A DNA stretch of 64,000 nt from Calliopum simillimum (GCA_951812925.1 OX638368.1:73318422-73382421), one strand, 5' to 3'. Positions 12,069 to 25,581 are shown, counted from the first letter of the stretch. Numbers and translations: made by a program. Notes: generated by a model not told the origin, from the letters alone.

Positions 12069-13160
12069 TGCCGATTGTTCGCAGACTGTTAAAGAAAAAT
12101 TAATGAAAAAGGTTCCTATAGCGCGGAAATTATGCAAAATAATTTTTTTTTCGGTGATATAGTGCCTTAGAGATAAAAAATAAATATGTATGCGTCGAAG
12201 TTACTAATATATCTTTTATGGGAACCATTATAAGCTGGGAACCCCTGGATGGATTTTAACAAGCTACAATATTTGGATACACAACTTCTAAATTAAGGAC
12301 ACTATTTTCAAGGCATTGAATTTTCCCTAAAATTTTGACCATTGTTTTTTGAAAAAGGCCTTTTTTTTCAAAAATATATCATTTACCCACATTTTTTAAA
12401 TTTTTATAATGAATGTTATAGACTATCAATAGTTGTTGTTGTATTTTTTTCTATTTGTTATTCATAAATAGGGAAAAGTTCAAACAAATCTTTTTATTCA
12501 ATATTTTTTTTATTAATAGAAAATGTTAGAACAAAAAAATCAGGTGCCAATATTATCAAGTACAATTAAAAGAAAGATTTAATCATTTTGTTAACTCATT
12601 ACACATTATTGGGGAAAATAGATAAATCTTTTTTTTTATTTTTTTTTTAGTTTTTCTGTGCTAATATTTTTTATAACCTAATAAAAAATCATATTGAATC
12701 AAAAAATTTTGAACTTTTTTAGATTTATGAATAACAACAAGAATAAACACAACAGCAACTGTTTAATCATACTATTCATTAAAAAAACATGGGTTAATGC
12801 TACATTTAAAAAAAAAACCTTGGTCACAATTTTTGAAAAAATTCAGTATCTTGATAATAGCGGCTGCAATTTAGAAGTTTTCCGTACCAATATTGTAGCC
12901 TGTTAAAATATCATTCATACAGCATCAATAATTTTAATATCCTTCCAGGGACTCCCAACTTATACTGGTTTCCATATCAGCAACTTCTGATGCCCATATT
13001 TCCAAAAATAAGTCTGTGCGACCCGTGATATAATATTTATTTTTTTGTTTCTAAAGCCCTTCATCCCCGTGTAAGAAAAACAGTTTTAGTTTTGCACGAT
13101 TTCCGCACCATAAGAGAGAACCTTTTTCGTAATTTTTTTAACAATCTGCGTGCAATCGCC
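12069..13160. mobile_element. Foldback element, same family as 9111-10376 (copy A)
   Basis: The arms are inverted copies: the left runs in from CGATTGTTCGCAGACTGTTAA, the right ends TTAACAATCTGCGTGCAATCG, and they pair onward through AAAAAGGTTC and GCGGAAAT. The GGGAACCCCTGGATGGATT block at 12237 pairs with CCAGGGACTCCC near 12945. No TSD was resolved. No coding capacity. Confidence 0.7.
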
Positions 13161-13340
13161 TTACTAAAAGTTCACATAAAATTTGGCACACACACAAACC
13201 CGATTTATAGGGCTATTCCGTTTAAGACATTTCAGAAATAATTTCTAACTGCCATACTTAAATTGCAGCCTCAGGCGTTGCGTTATTTAGGGCCAATTTC
13301 ACAGTGTGAGCTTAAGCTTAAGCTTAGATAAACCTTTAGT

Positions 13341-13469
13341 GCTGGTTCACACGACAAACTAAATTGTCGGGCGATTGTACTATTTCTTGGCAAGCGGTGG
13401 GAAGCGGTTCCTCCGTTTGCCTACAAAAAGTACTATCGCCCGACAGTTTAGTTTGTCGTGTGAACCAGC
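13341..13469. mobile_element. 129-bp palindromic MITE, GCTGGTTCACACGACA ends (copy A)
   Basis: The outer ~45 bp on each side are nearly perfect inverted repeats starting GCTGGTTCACACGACAAACT, around a loop with GGCAAGCGGTGGGAAGCGG. Copy C (58797-58925) is full length and copy B (25762-25824) is internally deleted. A relative sharing ACTCACACGA ends and a similar loop is at 20991-21092. Imperfect CTTTAGTG / TCTTAGTG flanks may be a decayed 8-bp TSD. Confidence 0.8.
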
Positions 13470-14932
13470 TCTTAGTGTAGCTTAAGCGGCCCTTAAATAT
13501 TTTCCAATTTTACAGTTGACTAGCTCACTTTTGTCATAAGCAAAGACACAAGCAAATTTGACGTTAAATATTTTGTTTACAATTTTACAAAGTTTTCCAA
13601 TCAACTTCAAATTTATTTTCCCCTATGAGATAAAGCCCAATTAAACATAATGTTATCTTGCAATCTTTTATTTTAAACATGTCTTATTTTACATGAATAA
13701 TTTATTTGTTTCATGGCATCATGCCAATACATACAATAAACGAACGTTCTCACAAAGTTTTTGAAAATTCTTTGCCACATTTAAAATCGCTTATTAAAGC
13801 TTTCCCAGACAAATAAGTAAATCAGGCGATGGTAACGCATGGCTTACATACACTCCAACATCATTCACTGGTATCGGATTTACTGCAATACAATTTCTAC
13901 AGCCTGTCCAATGACAATTTCTTCTCATGACGTCTATGCATGAGGAAGTAACATTTAAGAAGAGCTTATTGTTGTGTTCCTTTTCGATAATTGCTTTTGC
14001 TTTCAGCTGCTACAGATCCAACGGCAGTAGCATCACATTTCCGATTTTGCTTTCAGCTGCTACAGATCCAACGGCAGTAGCATCACATTTCCGATAACCC
14101 GATCATCTACTCCTTGCTTGCTCCTGCAGACAGACAGACAAAACGAATAATATCTTACTAAAAAACGGCGATTTTCTTCAGTACGTAATTAGGTGCATAA
14201 ATTCGTGTGAGTGAACGTAATTCCGTTCGGGCCGTTATGAGCTATTTAAACTTTTTAACCCATTCTGTCGCCACGCCCCACTTACGATTTTTCTGAATTT
14301 TACTCCAGAATATTCGTTAGATATCCCGTTATCTTGCTTTATGTGTCGCTAAGGTGTGCTCGATCGCATATCGCCAAAAATCGCGTTATTCGTTTTTTAC
14401 TCGGCAGGGAGCGCTTTAATTAAAAAACGTTTTAACCAAAGTCGATTTATTTTTATCAAAAAATTTCCTTGATTTTTTTTTCAGAATTTTAAGACCTGTT
14501 ATGCGGCCATCATGAGCGATTAAAACTTTTAAACCCATTCTGTCGCCACGACCCTCATACGATTTTTTTGAATTTTACTTCAGATTATTTGGAAAGGTGC
14601 CCCGTATCATATCTACTACTTCTAAAATATGTGCTCTCCGCATATTATCGGAAATTTCGATTTGCCCAAAATTTTCAGTTAAAACGACCTCCTGCCACCC
14701 TCTTGGGTCGAAATTTTTTTGTTCACCTATTGAAGATTTCATTTTATACGTCTAGGAATATATTCCACCACATTTGGTTATTGAACACAAAAAAAAATTT
14801 TCTTAAAACCTGGATCATATAAGGGAAGATTATTTTCGGATATGCCCATATATGTTTCTTAAAGAAAAAACAGTATATTTGAACATAATTAAAGTTAAAT
14901 AAATGTTAACATGTATAAAATGAAGAAATTTG
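13470..14932. other. Right part of unit A: spacer, 50-bp tandem duplication, diverged ~283-bp repeat
   Basis: No gene is seen. A perfect 2 x 50-bp tandem duplication occupies 13995-14094 and is also in B (26350-26449) and C (58208-58307). A short CAGACAGACAGA run follows at about 14128. From about 14220, a block with CCCATTCTGTCGCCACG recurs about 283 bp later, an imperfect tandem repeat. The short plus-strand frame at 14568 has no recognisable domain. Confidence 0.7.
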
Positions 14933-15195
14933 ACGTTTCTGATTGTCATATAATGAAATTGTATCATATTTTAAGCTAGTACGGAATTAGGTTCAAATGC
15001 AATGTTTCTTAATATATAAAAATTTATTACAATAACAGCATTATGATGCTCAAATTGATTTACAATCGACTACGGATAAATCAATTGTGATGAGAAATCA
15101 TATTTCCGGTCTTAGAATTGAGTTGTATGGCTAGGAGACATTCTAAAAGTGATGAGTACCTTAATATACCGTAATTCGGTACACTTACCTTATAT
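14933..15195. other. Spacer between duplication copies A and B
   Basis: Sequence found at neither edge of copies B or C. It contains no frame or recognisable repeat except a small hairpin near 15160-15185 (GTACC...GGTAC). The A/B junction is therefore not a simple head-to-tail repeat without spacer. Confidence 0.6.
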
Positions 15196-15865
15196 AATAG
15201 GCAACCCTACTTTAACATATTGTAGAGGATCTAAACTTTCGAATGGTATGTAATTTTTTCATTAAACAGATGAGTGCATTTTTTGAAGAAAAAAAAGCAC
15301 TTTTCAATATGGAATGAACCATAGCCTTGCCAGGATTTTTTTAGGCAACCCACTCACAATATGTTTCTAAACGTATTTACTTTCATAAAAAATAGGTTTC
15401 ATCCATTAAACAGATGGGTGCAAATCTCTCCTTATTCGTATCTTAGACTATTATACTTATCCCAATTCTTGCAACGCTGATTGCAATCATATCCAACGCA
15501 TATCACGCTGAACGTAACCAAAGAACCGAGAAAATTCATAACTTACTAGCTCAACAAACAAACAATCAGCTCACAACGAATGGGTTGATCGGTTAAACGA
15601 TCAGTTCAAAACTCACGAACGAACTGAGTTGAGCTGATCGATCTTGGTTCGTTATAGCTTAAACACAATTGGAGCGTACGACGAATTTCGCCCGACGAAT
15701 ATTCGCTGTCAAAATTAAAACACACAAGAGTATATGAAGTTGAACACAACCGCACCGAACGACGAAATTCGCCCGACGAATATTCGTTGCAATAGAACTA
15801 GTTTTAGTTTTGCCGCCGGCAGCAACGATTTTTGGAAATGTCAAACCGGAAAAATACATTTTTAA

Positions 15866-18191
15866 CCCTCTAATGCATAGAAAAGATTTTTTGAATTGAT
15901 ATTACTTTTTAGACTAAATTTAGGCCATAAAACACGAATCCACTCATATTTCTTTTAACAAGTGTCGGCGTGACCTTGCAACCCCAAAAATCGGTGCACC
16001 GCCTGTAGGCGGTCTCATGCAGAAGCGTAAAAAAAATTTTTCTGGGTATGCGTAAAAATAAAACAAGTGTTATGGTTGATTTCGTTTATTCAGAAAAATT
16101 AAATGTAAGAAAATCAAATGATATGAACATAGGATTCAAAAATTTAGTTACATATGAAGTACTGCATTTTTATAAAGTATGGAATTCTTAGAAGCATGAC
16201 TTTTTGCTGAACATACACAACGGTATTCGGCATTTTTCGCAATATACTTGAGATTCAGATTTGTAGGGCTTGTTGCGACATTGCCTTTTGTTACTTTTGT
16301 CCTCAACAGATGTCCAGTGGTGGAAACCATCATATCGGATATTAGGTGGTGGCCAGTATAGCATCTTAGTGTTTTTTGGTGTTTCTTGAGCTGGTTTGGG
16401 ATCATTAGATGGTCGGTCGTCCTTCTTTGTTTCGGTAATCAGCAAGAGAGTTTCTGCTACTTCACGGAACCGTGGAAGTTCAATACGCTGATGTTCCTCG
16501 CTGTTTATTCGTTGGTATAAAATGTAAGCATTTATCATTGCCAAGTTAAGTATATGGTGAAATAGACGAGATGTCTATTTGCCTGTCTTCATCCAAATTT
16601 TGTAACGACCAATCAAACTGTCCATTTCATCAACTCCGCCCATGTGTCGATTATATTCTTTAACGATCTTTTGACAGCTTACATCTTCATACAGCTTGGT
16701 AGTGCGATTCCAATGTCGTGAATTCGTTGAAACGTCACTTGGAGTATTTGAAATAAATGGCTGAACTCCAGCATAGGTTGAAGCCAACCGAATGCCCTTG
16801 TTGTCTTTCCAAACAACTGTGGAAATATCGATGCCGAATGCGGTGGCAACATATTCTTCTGAGTAGCCTCGAGGAACTTTATTTTTCACCAGCTGCTCCT
16901 CAGTAGACAATTTACAGTTCCGCACTCGGTTGGAATGAAAAGTTCCAAGAGAATAAATACCGCGACTTCGTAAATAAACCAAAAGCCCAAGAGACGCGAA
17001 ATAATTGTCAAAATATGCAATGTGGTTCCGAAAGTCTGGTATGCGACGAGAAAGATGGACTACAATATTCGAAGCAGCGTTCCTTCTTGAATGACGTTAT
17101 CGGCAGCACCAGTGAATACTTAAAAATTGTATGAGAAACCCTTTCTATCGCAAAGAGAGAAAATCTTTAAAGCCCAGGTTCTGGAAAGCCAACTCGCCGA
17201 CATGAATTTGAAGATTTTTGTTTTTCGCCAGATCAATTTTTAAAGTTCGGTCATTTTCTTTCTAATGTGTGCAATATCACCTTGGAAATTACTTGATGAG
17301 GGCGGTTCTCGTTTTCCCTAGAAATCATCAACTGCAGCCATTCGTGCTATTTTCCGCGATGGACTGGTAAATAAAGCACTACTTACTTCTTCGACACTAT
17401 TCTGCTTACCTGCAGGTGTAGCCGCTTCAATGGCAAAAGAATGGCGGCTTCAGATGTTATACAATTTTCTGAATTAGGACGAACAGGTGTTGTAAAAGAG
17501 AGGTCAAGATCTGCTACATGAACTTGAGAAAAAGAATCACATTCATTTGGAACCACAAAATCAGGATCATCCACTTCATCATCACTATCGAAGTCATTGC
17601 TGTCCACTTCTCCGTTGATATCTTCACAAAAATCCATAAAATCAAGGAAGTCATCATCCGACATCTTTGACAAGTCATACTTGCGCTTACGCTCCCAAAA
17701 CGACATTATTCTAATAAAAAAGTACTATTGCATTCATATTAGGTCAATATTTTAATTTAAAATAACTGACAATTTTTTTTCAACGCACTGCATACGTCCG
17801 CTTACAGACGGTTGGTGGGTCAAGCGTTAGTTCGCGTTATAAACATAAAAAAAAAAAAAATTGTTTCACACTTTATTTCACTTCAAAACACTTTATACTA
17901 CTTAGCAAAAAAATTTTCAATCAAATATTCCCATTAGACACTATTTAAATTTTTACATAAAAATCGCCCTCTGAGCAAAATAATTTTTGTGAACCATACA
18001 CGACATTCTTGTCACTAAACTGAAATTATTTTCCAAACGCAATGAGATGCTATGTTGATGTGCAAACAAAAAATGAAGAATGAAAGGCTACTAGATCAAT
18101 TCACTCAGGATGAAAACACCAGTATTTTTTATTTAAATGTTATGCGCTTTTAAACTGTGAGCACCTGTAGGCGGTCATATGAACTAGAGGG
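15866..18191 (-). mobile_element. piggyBac-superfamily transposon, copy B
   Basis: Same TTAA flanks (15862-15865, 18192-18195), same CCCTCTA ends and same position in the unit as 3716-6039, with only a few substitutions and a longer A run. It was copied with the segment, not inserted independently. Confidence 0.93.
16148..17706 (-). pseudogene. piggyBac transposase, broken (copy B)
   Basis: Carries the same in-frame TAG after KTGK (16575-16577) and the same upstream stop and frame breaks as copy A, so the gene was dead before duplication. The N-terminal part differs from copy A at a few residues (Tyr to Phe, Pro to Ser, last residue Asn to Lys). DNYF and MGGVDEMD motifs are present. Confidence 0.9.
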
Positions 18192-18213
18192 TTAATATAA
18201 AATTTTTAGATTT

Positions 18214-19466
18214 CCGTAAGCAGGGGTGACTTTGATACAAAAAACAGATTTTTCAAGTTTAAGAGCTTATAATTTCAACAATTTTAATCAAGTTAATGGT
18301 TTCATTGCTCTAAATTTTTCGTGGGGGCTTCAGCTTTGATCTCATGTAATAAAATTTTTACGAAGTAATTACAGTTATTTTAAAATAATATTTTTGTAAG
18401 TGGGTTAAAGTCATTTCATTCATTGATTTTACATGCTATACCTTAAAAGATGCAAAATGAGAGTATCAGGTTTTGTTAACTTGAGTTTTCTCAATACTTT
18501 AGTATAATTGTGTAGGCAATCGGTCTAGGTAATGGAATGTTTTCAAGGTTGCGATTAAAAAAAAACTAAAATTTTTGATAAATTTGATTTCAGCCTTTGG
18601 TATGTTTTAATTATTTGTACATATGTTACATCAAATAACAATACTGATATTTAGGGCTTAGCAAAACTTAAAAAATCCACAAAAACAAGTTAAAAATCCA
18701 TTGAAAATTAGAAAATAAAAAATACTTGATTCAAAAAATTTAAAAAACAAAAGAAATTCTTAGTAGGTAACTTCAAAAATTCCTCTTTTGTTAAAGGGCT
18801 TCGGTGGCTTAATTTTTTGCAAAATTACCTAAATAAATAATAACAAATATCCTTTTTGGGTTCTCATTAAAATATTAAATTGTTTTACAAAGATCAAAAT
18901 GAAAAAAATAATATCACTTTGGCGAAAGACTAGACTTCATTTTCACTATGGTTCACCATACCCAGTGTTTTGGGCGTCAATATGGCCCGAGTTTGGGTTT
19001 CTTTTGAGCCAGCCTAACAATTCAAAGTTTTTTGGGGGTGACTTTCAACCGGTCCAAAGTCACCCCAAAAACGTTGTTTTCTAACATACTCCTATATAAA
19101 AATGCATTAAGAATACTAACAGGCAAATATATCCATGAAAAATGATTGATTAGGGAAGAAAACTAAACAATAATTTTAGTGATATCATTCACCCACCGCC
19201 AGCAATTTTCCTTCTAGTCAATAAGTAGTAATTTTCTGAGCGTTAAAAATGCTTCATAAGACAACTTTTCGAAAATGCACCAATATATCTGAAAAGTCGT
19301 GCTCAAATCAAATATTGAAAACAGACGCTAAAAGCCAATACTTCAAGGTTACACATTGACCAAATGCAAATCGATAACTAGTTCTCAAGATGAAAATATA
19401 ACAATTTTAATCTTTTTTTTCTTGCCGGTTAAAGTCGCCCCCAGATGTCAAAGTCACCCCTGCTTA
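18214..19466. mobile_element. Non-autonomous TIR element, CAGGGGTGACTTT ends (copy B)
   Basis: Copy-B counterpart of 6062-7317 with the same inverted ends, differing by point changes and homopolymer lengths. No transposase frame. Confidence 0.62.
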
Positions 19467-19562
19467 CGGTTCTTAGAAAAAATTCAAAGAATATGAGATT
19501 TTATTTAATATTTATTTATTAAAATTGTCATCAGAGAACATAAACAACAATCTATATCTATA

Positions 19563-20193
19563 TCTATATATATAAAAATGAAATGGTGTCCGTATGTAGC
19601 TTATGAACGCGGAAACTACACGGCCGATTTACATAATTTTTTTTAAAATTGTTTGTTGTAGTCTGTAGAAGGTTCTTAAGGGGGTGAGATGCCACTGAGG
19701 AGAGGGGGGTTGCACCCCCCTTACTAAAAAAATACAAAAAATGCTATATTTCTACAGTTATACAAGCTATGCTTATGAAAGTTGGTGAACTTCTGCATAA
19801 TGTATGTACCATTCACCATGCAAAATTTGAGGGGTATTGAACAAGGGACGTTGCACCCCTCATATGGAAAAAACACACAAAATGCAATATTAGTGTTCCT
19901 ATATCAGTTATCATTAGGAAACTTGGTGCATAGATGTTTATTGCGTCTACTATTCAGCATGCAAAGCTTAAGAGGGATTGAACGAAAGGGATTTGCACTT
20001 CCCGTACAGTAAAAATACTCAAAATGCTATATTTCTACGCCTATAGTAGCTATCATTATGCAAGTTGGTACATAAATATATATTTTGTTCACCTTGAAAA
20101 GAAGAAGAAAAGGATGACGGAGATAGATGGGACTTGGAACATACGTAAAGGGCATAGGGAACGGGCGAACTAAGTCGCTTCCGGGCCAGCTAG
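19563..20193 (+). mobile_element. Non-autonomous Helitron, first of pair (copy B)
   Basis: Counterpart of 7405-8027: TCTATATATATAAAAATG start and CAGCTAG end. The TATATC run before the start is one unit longer than in copy A, and a short block near 19655 missing from A is retained. Confidence 0.78.
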
Positions 20194-20752
20194 TACATAT
20201 ATAAAAATGAAATGGTGTCCGTATGTAGCTACATGGCCGATTAACATAATTTTTTTTTTGTTATAATGTTTGTTATGGTCTGTAGAAGATTCTTAAGGGG
20301 GTGGGATGCCACTGAGGGGAACGGGGATTGCACCTCCCATACGAAAAAAATACAAAAAATGCTATATCTCTACAGTTATACAAGCAATGTTTAAGTTGAT
20401 GAACTTATGCATAATGTACATATTCACCATTCACCATGCAAAACTTGGGGGATATTGCATCCATTTTTCAAAAAATACACAAAATGCTATATTTCTTCAC
20501 ATATCGCAGATATCTTTATAAAACTTGGTACATACATGAATATTCTATCTACCATTTACTTTGAAAAACTTGGGCGGGGGGGTAAGAAGGGGGAGTTGCA
20601 CCCTTCATATAAAAAATAAATGTTATATCGCTGTAACTATGGGAGCTATGATTACAAAACATGGATATTTAAAAACCTTGGTGATTGGAAGAGAGGGACG
20701 ATGGAGATGGATAGGACTTCGTACGTAAAGGCATCGCAACCAGGCGAGCTAG
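20194..20752 (+). mobile_element. Non-autonomous Helitron, second of pair (copy B)
   Basis: Counterpart of 8029-8584, ending GCGAGCTAG followed by TT. Interior repeats as in copy A. Confidence 0.76.
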
Positions 20753-20825
20753 TTTAAAATAAGAACAACTATTGCCGTCGTCACTCTGATTGTGTTTAAC
20801 AGAGCGAATTTCGTCGACGAATTTT

Positions 20826-21165
20826 TTTTTGACAGCGAATATTCGTCGGGCGAAATTCGTCGTACGCTCCAATTGTGTTTAAGCTATATGTGCGGCAAAA
20901 GTTCGAACAGGTTCGATCAGCTCATTGCACAGCCCTAGAAATTTGGTTAGACACAAATAAAGCTGCTGAAAGCGGAATAAATGTTGCTATGTGCAAACTC
21001 ACACGAAGGGCACGTGCACGTCAAATTTCTAGGCAAGCGGAGGGAAGTGGTGCTTTCATTTCCCTTCATGCCCGTGTCGTGTGAGTTCGCACTATGCCAA
21101 CGGTGCGTTTGTGCGTTTCATTTCCTTAAAATGTTAAGGGGATTCCTTTAAACTCGTAAAAGCCT
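20826..21165. repeat. Segment kept in B and C but lost in A
   Basis: Begins with an inverted copy of the CGACGAATTTCGCCCGACG box and includes the 102-bp MITE at 20991-21092. The same sequence is in copy C (about 63680-64000). Copy A has only a short scar at 8640-8675, where CGACGAATTT joins CGAAATTCGTCG. It shows that A, not B, carries the derived state here. Confidence 0.8.
20991..21092. mobile_element. 102-bp palindromic MITE, ACTCACACGA ends (copy B)
   Basis: Inverted ends GTGCAAACTCACACGA and TCGTGTGAGTTCGCAC surround a core with GGCAAGCGGAGGGAAGTGG, very like the core of the 129-bp MITE at 13341. CTATG occurs on both sides as a possible 5-bp TSD. Present in copy C at 63747-63848. Confidence 0.72.
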
Positions 21166-21609
21166 CGAAAAGCACGAAAACCTCGAAAAGTTTCGAGTCT
21201 CGTAAACAAAATTTAAAAATTTGTATGAAAAAAAAGTTTACCAGGCCTCGAAAACTTACGAGGCAAATTCGATGCGTAAATAGCCTCGAAAAAGTACGAG
21301 AGCGATTGTTGTCAAATAAATGTATTGAAAAATATATTTTGTTTTGAAAATTGAATTTGAATTGAATATTTTTCGAATTATATGACAGCTGATACGTTGC
21401 TTACACGTTTTGAGAAATGTGTGTTCCTGAAAATAAGCTCGTAAACTTTCGAGTGTTTCATGGTTTACGAGATTAAAAGTATTGTTATATTAAACACACG
21501 CAGAATTCGAAAAACAAACGTATTTAGACGTATCATTTGTTCGCTTTCAGCACCATTTTATTGATTTTAACAAATTCCACTGACCACAGTAACGAACTGG
21601 TGTATCTTG

Positions 21610-22135
21610 GGCTTAATGTTACATCACCGACTGTTGTTGTTTTTTTTTTATTTTTTTTGCCCAAATAGGGCTCTGGAAATTAATTACAACAACAACAACC
21701 TCTGAGCGCATCTACTTTCGGAGATATAGCCATCGGAAGATCGGGATATATCTTTTATAAAAATCGGTATAAGTTGGGAACCCCTGGATGGATTTCAAAA
21801 ATATTGGTGTCATATGAAAGGTATTTTATCAGGCTATATAATTGCCCTACAAAGTTTTTCAATTTAAGTGATTGTTTTCGAGATGACAATTTTTCAAAAT
21901 TTAACCCCATTTTTTTTCGCAAAAAACCGTTATTTTTCCCAAAAAATGTGTTATTAACCTATAATTTTAATAACTAAATTAGGAAGCCTAATTTATTTCC
22001 TTTCATTTGATATGCAACATGTATCTGAAATTGTATCATTAATAACTTTTTATAGAAAAAAACATAAATAGACCAAATCAATTTTCTTGAAATTAGAAAC
22101 TTTAAACAACAACAATGCCAGAACAAACAACAACT

Positions 22136-22175
<40 letters not shown>

Positions 22176-22805
22176 CTACTACTACAACAACAACAACAAC
22201 AACAACAAAGAGGATCAGCCACAGGCCGCCCAATTACCCCTACTCTTATGTAAAATTACTGTTGTTGTAGTAGTAGTAAAGTTGTTGTTGTCTGTTTTAG
22301 CATTGTTGTTGTTTAAAGTTCCAAATTTGAAGAAAATTGATTTGGTCCATTTTTTGTTTTTTTCTATAAAAATTTATTAATGATGCAATTTCAGATACAT
22401 GTCGTATATCAAATGATAGGAAATAAATTAGGCTTCCTAATTTAGTTATTAAAATTATAGGTTAATAACACATTTTTTTGGAAAAATTACGGTTTTTTGC
22501 GAAAAAAATGGGGTTAAATTTTGAAAAATTGTCATATCTCGAAAACTATCACTCAAATTGAAAAGCTTTGCAGGGCAATTATATAGCCCAGTAAAATACC
22601 TTTCATATGACACCAATATTTTTGAAATCCATCCAGGAGTGCCCAACTTATATCGATTTTTATAAAAGATATATCCCGATCTTCCGATGGCTATATCTCC
22701 GAAAGTAGATGCGCTCAGAGGTTGTTGTTGTAATTAATTCCCAGAGCCCTATTTGGGCAAAAAAAATATAAAAAAAAACAACAGTCGGTGATGTAAAATT
22801 GTTCC
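21610..22805. mobile_element. Foldback element 3' of the S28 exon (copy B)
   Basis: Same GTATCTTG 8-bp TSD (21602-21609, 22806-22813) and ends as in copy A. The loop differs from A: it keeps the part with AGGCCGCCCAATTACCCC and TAAAATTACTG but lost the part with GCGCGCGCAATTTGG that A keeps. Copy C has both. Confidence 0.85.
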
Positions 22806-22853
22806 GTATCTTGATAAAAATATACAGCTTTGGTTACATTTATTGGCACTTAC

Positions 22854-23415
22854 TGTCAAACTGCCATATGGGTGCTGAAGCAGCAAGAGATCCATGTACG
22901 AGATATGGATATCTCATACGAAACCACGCGGCTAGCATTCCACCGTACGAACCTCCAAAAGCAATAACCGGTACATTTCTATCGCCTCTTAATAAGGCAA
23001 CTAATTGAGCATAATCCGCCAAAGCTTGTTCAGCAGTCAAAAATCCATAATGCCTTGTGCCATTAAACGTGTCCTTGGCAAAAGGCAAAGATTTTCCATA
23101 GTACCGATGCTCAGCAAATACCACAGTAGCATTGAAAACTTTCGAAAGCTCCCACATGAACCCAGTATTTTGAGCAAAAAGTTCAATATTTCCTTCATTT
23201 CCTGTGTAGAAAAAAATCGGAGATACTTCAGTGGTAAGTTGATTGTTTATTAAATATCGTAGCTTGAATGTTTCGTTGTTAGCAAAACTAAAGTGATCTA
23301 AAGGAACTAAAATTTCTTTTTCATCATAGGAATAGCCCTTTTCGGTCAACCCCATCGAATTTAAAGCAAAAGTTATTAAAATAGTCCAAGAAATAAGCAT
23401 CTTCAAACTTCTCAT
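22854..23415 (-). CDS. S28 serine carboxypeptidase, first coding exon only (copy B)
   Basis: Near-identical to the exon at 10425-10986, with the same signal peptide, EHRYYGKS motif, GGSYGGM elbow (Ser156) and GTAAGT donor. Residue 64 is Val, not Glu. Downstream on the minus strand lies the rest of unit B and then unit A, with no further S28 exon. An intact first exon without its partners points to a partial duplicate, unless splicing spans more than 20 kb. Confidence 0.83.
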
Positions 23416-24496
23416 GCACTGACAAAAAATTATAAACTAACAGTGATACCGTTTCAAATCTTTGAAGTTAGTATTTTGTGCAGAAAGCGGGGTATTTAGC
23501 ATCGAAAAATATGACTTTTTCAAAATGCCTCACATATTGCAGAAAACTAGTTAACCCTTTCAGCCCCAAATTATTTCTAACTGTAGGAAATATATGAACA
23601 GTGTAATAATATGAAAAAAAATTGCGTTTTAAAGTTTAAAATGTTCATTTTTTTATATAGATTTTGAATCGCTGAATTCAAATTTATTTCTCCATAAGTA
23701 CAGTAATTTTTGGAGATATTGGGTTCCATTTCGTTTTTTAATTTTCCACCTTGAATGGACAATATCGTCAAAATTACAAAACTTTTAAATTGCAGATTTG
23801 GATTAAGCGGCTCAAAATCCATATAAAGAATTTGACAGTTTTCTATGTATATACAGGACCACTTTTTTGTTTTTAAAATTGTTGGGATGCATCAAATGTT
23901 CTCTAAAATGCTACGTAGTGCTTATTTACATCAAAGAAAACATTTTAGTGTCAAAAGAGCGCAATTCCAAAAAACTTTAATATTTATTTTGGACCAGTCC
24001 ACGTAATATGTATATGTTTTTTTTTTTAACAAAAGAATGATTCTAAGGGACTTTGACGAAGAAAGCATATATTTTTATGTATGAATAATAAATATAGTTC
24101 TTTAAATCAGTTTTGCCCAAATATGCTGCATTGATAAATTCCTTTACGATGAAGTTATTTTGAATATGTCTTAATTTTATGTATTAATGGAATTCTGTAT
24201 TTATTTTATTTGTAATTTTAAAAATTATAAATACTATCCCAACATTATTTAAACACAGTTAATTAATATATTTTGTATTAAGTTTAATGAAAAAAGTCTA
24301 TTTTTTCGGACTCCATATCGGATGGTTTTGTATTAAATCGGAGTAAAGAACTCCGATCAGAGCATTTCGGCAATACTGGTATTTGATCAATAGACAGGGA
24401 TGATATTGACACTTATTCAATAGTTCACACGACAGACAAAATAGTTGCGGACAGACAAAATAGTTGTGGAACTATTTTGTCTGAATCGTGTTTCTG

Positions 24497-25581
24497 TGCC
24501 GATTGTTCGCAGACTGTTAAAGAAAAATTAATGAAAAAGGTTCCTATAGCGCGGAAATTATGCAAAATAATTTTTTTTTTCGGTGATATAGTGCCTTAGA
24601 GATAAAAAATAAATATGTATGCGTCGAAGTTACTGATATATCTTTTATGGGAACCATTATAAGCTGGGAACCCCTGGATGGATTTTAACAAGCTACAATA
24701 TTTGGATACACAACTTCTAAATTAAGGACACTATTTTCAAGGCATTGAATTTTCCCTAAAATTTTGACCATTGTTTTTTGAAAAAGGCCTTTTTTTTCAA
24801 AAATATATCATTTACCCACATTTTTTAAATTTTTATAATGAATGTTATAGACTATCAATAGTTGTTGTTGTATTTTTTTCTATTTGTTATTCATAAATAG
24901 GGAAAAGTTCAAACAAATCTTTTTATTCAATATTTTTTTTATTAATAGAAAATGTTAGAACAAAAAAATCAGGTGCCAATATTATCAAGTACAATTAAAA
25001 GAAAGATTTAATCATTTTGTTAACTCATTACACATTATTGGGGAAAATAGATAAATCTTTTTTTTTATTTTTTTTTAGTTTTTCTGTGCTAATATTTTTT
25101 ATAACCTAATAAAAAATCATATTGAATCAAAAAATTTTGAACTTTTTTAGATTTATGAATAACAACAAGAATAAACACAACAGCAACTGTTTAATCATAC
25201 TATTCATTAAAAAAACATGGGTTAATGCTACATTTAAAAAAAAAAACCTTGGTCACAATTTTTGAAAAAATTCAGTATCTTGATAATAGCGGCTGCAATT
25301 TAGAAGTTTTCCGTACCAATATTGTAGCCTGTTAAAATATCATTCATACAGCATCAATAATTTTAATATCCTTTCAGGGACTCCCAACTTATACTGGTTT
25401 CCATATCAGCAACTTCTGATGCCCATATTTCCAAAAATAAGTCTGTGCGACCCGTGATATAATATTTATTTTTTTGTTTCTAAAGCCCCGTGTAAGAAAA
25501 ACAGTTTTAGTTTTGCACGATTTCCGCACCATAAGAGAGAACCTTTTTCGTAATTTTTTTAACAATCTGCGTGCAATCGCC
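24497..25581. mobile_element. Foldback element, second in unit (copy B)
   Basis: Counterpart of 12069-13160 with the same arms and the same GGGAACCCCTGGATGGATT block. A few bases near the right end (around 25480) are missing compared with A. Confidence 0.7.

Larger units (their letters stand above)
3044..14932 (+). repeat. Segmental duplication, copy A
   Basis: Matches copy B (15196-26460) collinearly at very high identity from inside the satellite to position 14105, and matches copy C (57364-64000) inverted over about 8.6-14.9 kb. It contains piggyBac, a TIR element, two Helitrons, a foldback, the S28 exon and a second foldback. Compared with B and C it lacks about 350 bp near 8650 (the interval 20826-21165 in B). 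The right edge at about 14932 is where similarity to C stops. Confidence 0.93.

Noticed and set aside
21974..22380. Cys-rich and Asn-rich frames
   Set aside because: Products of (CAA)n / (GTT)n microsatellites in the foldback loop; no start context and lengths vary among copies.
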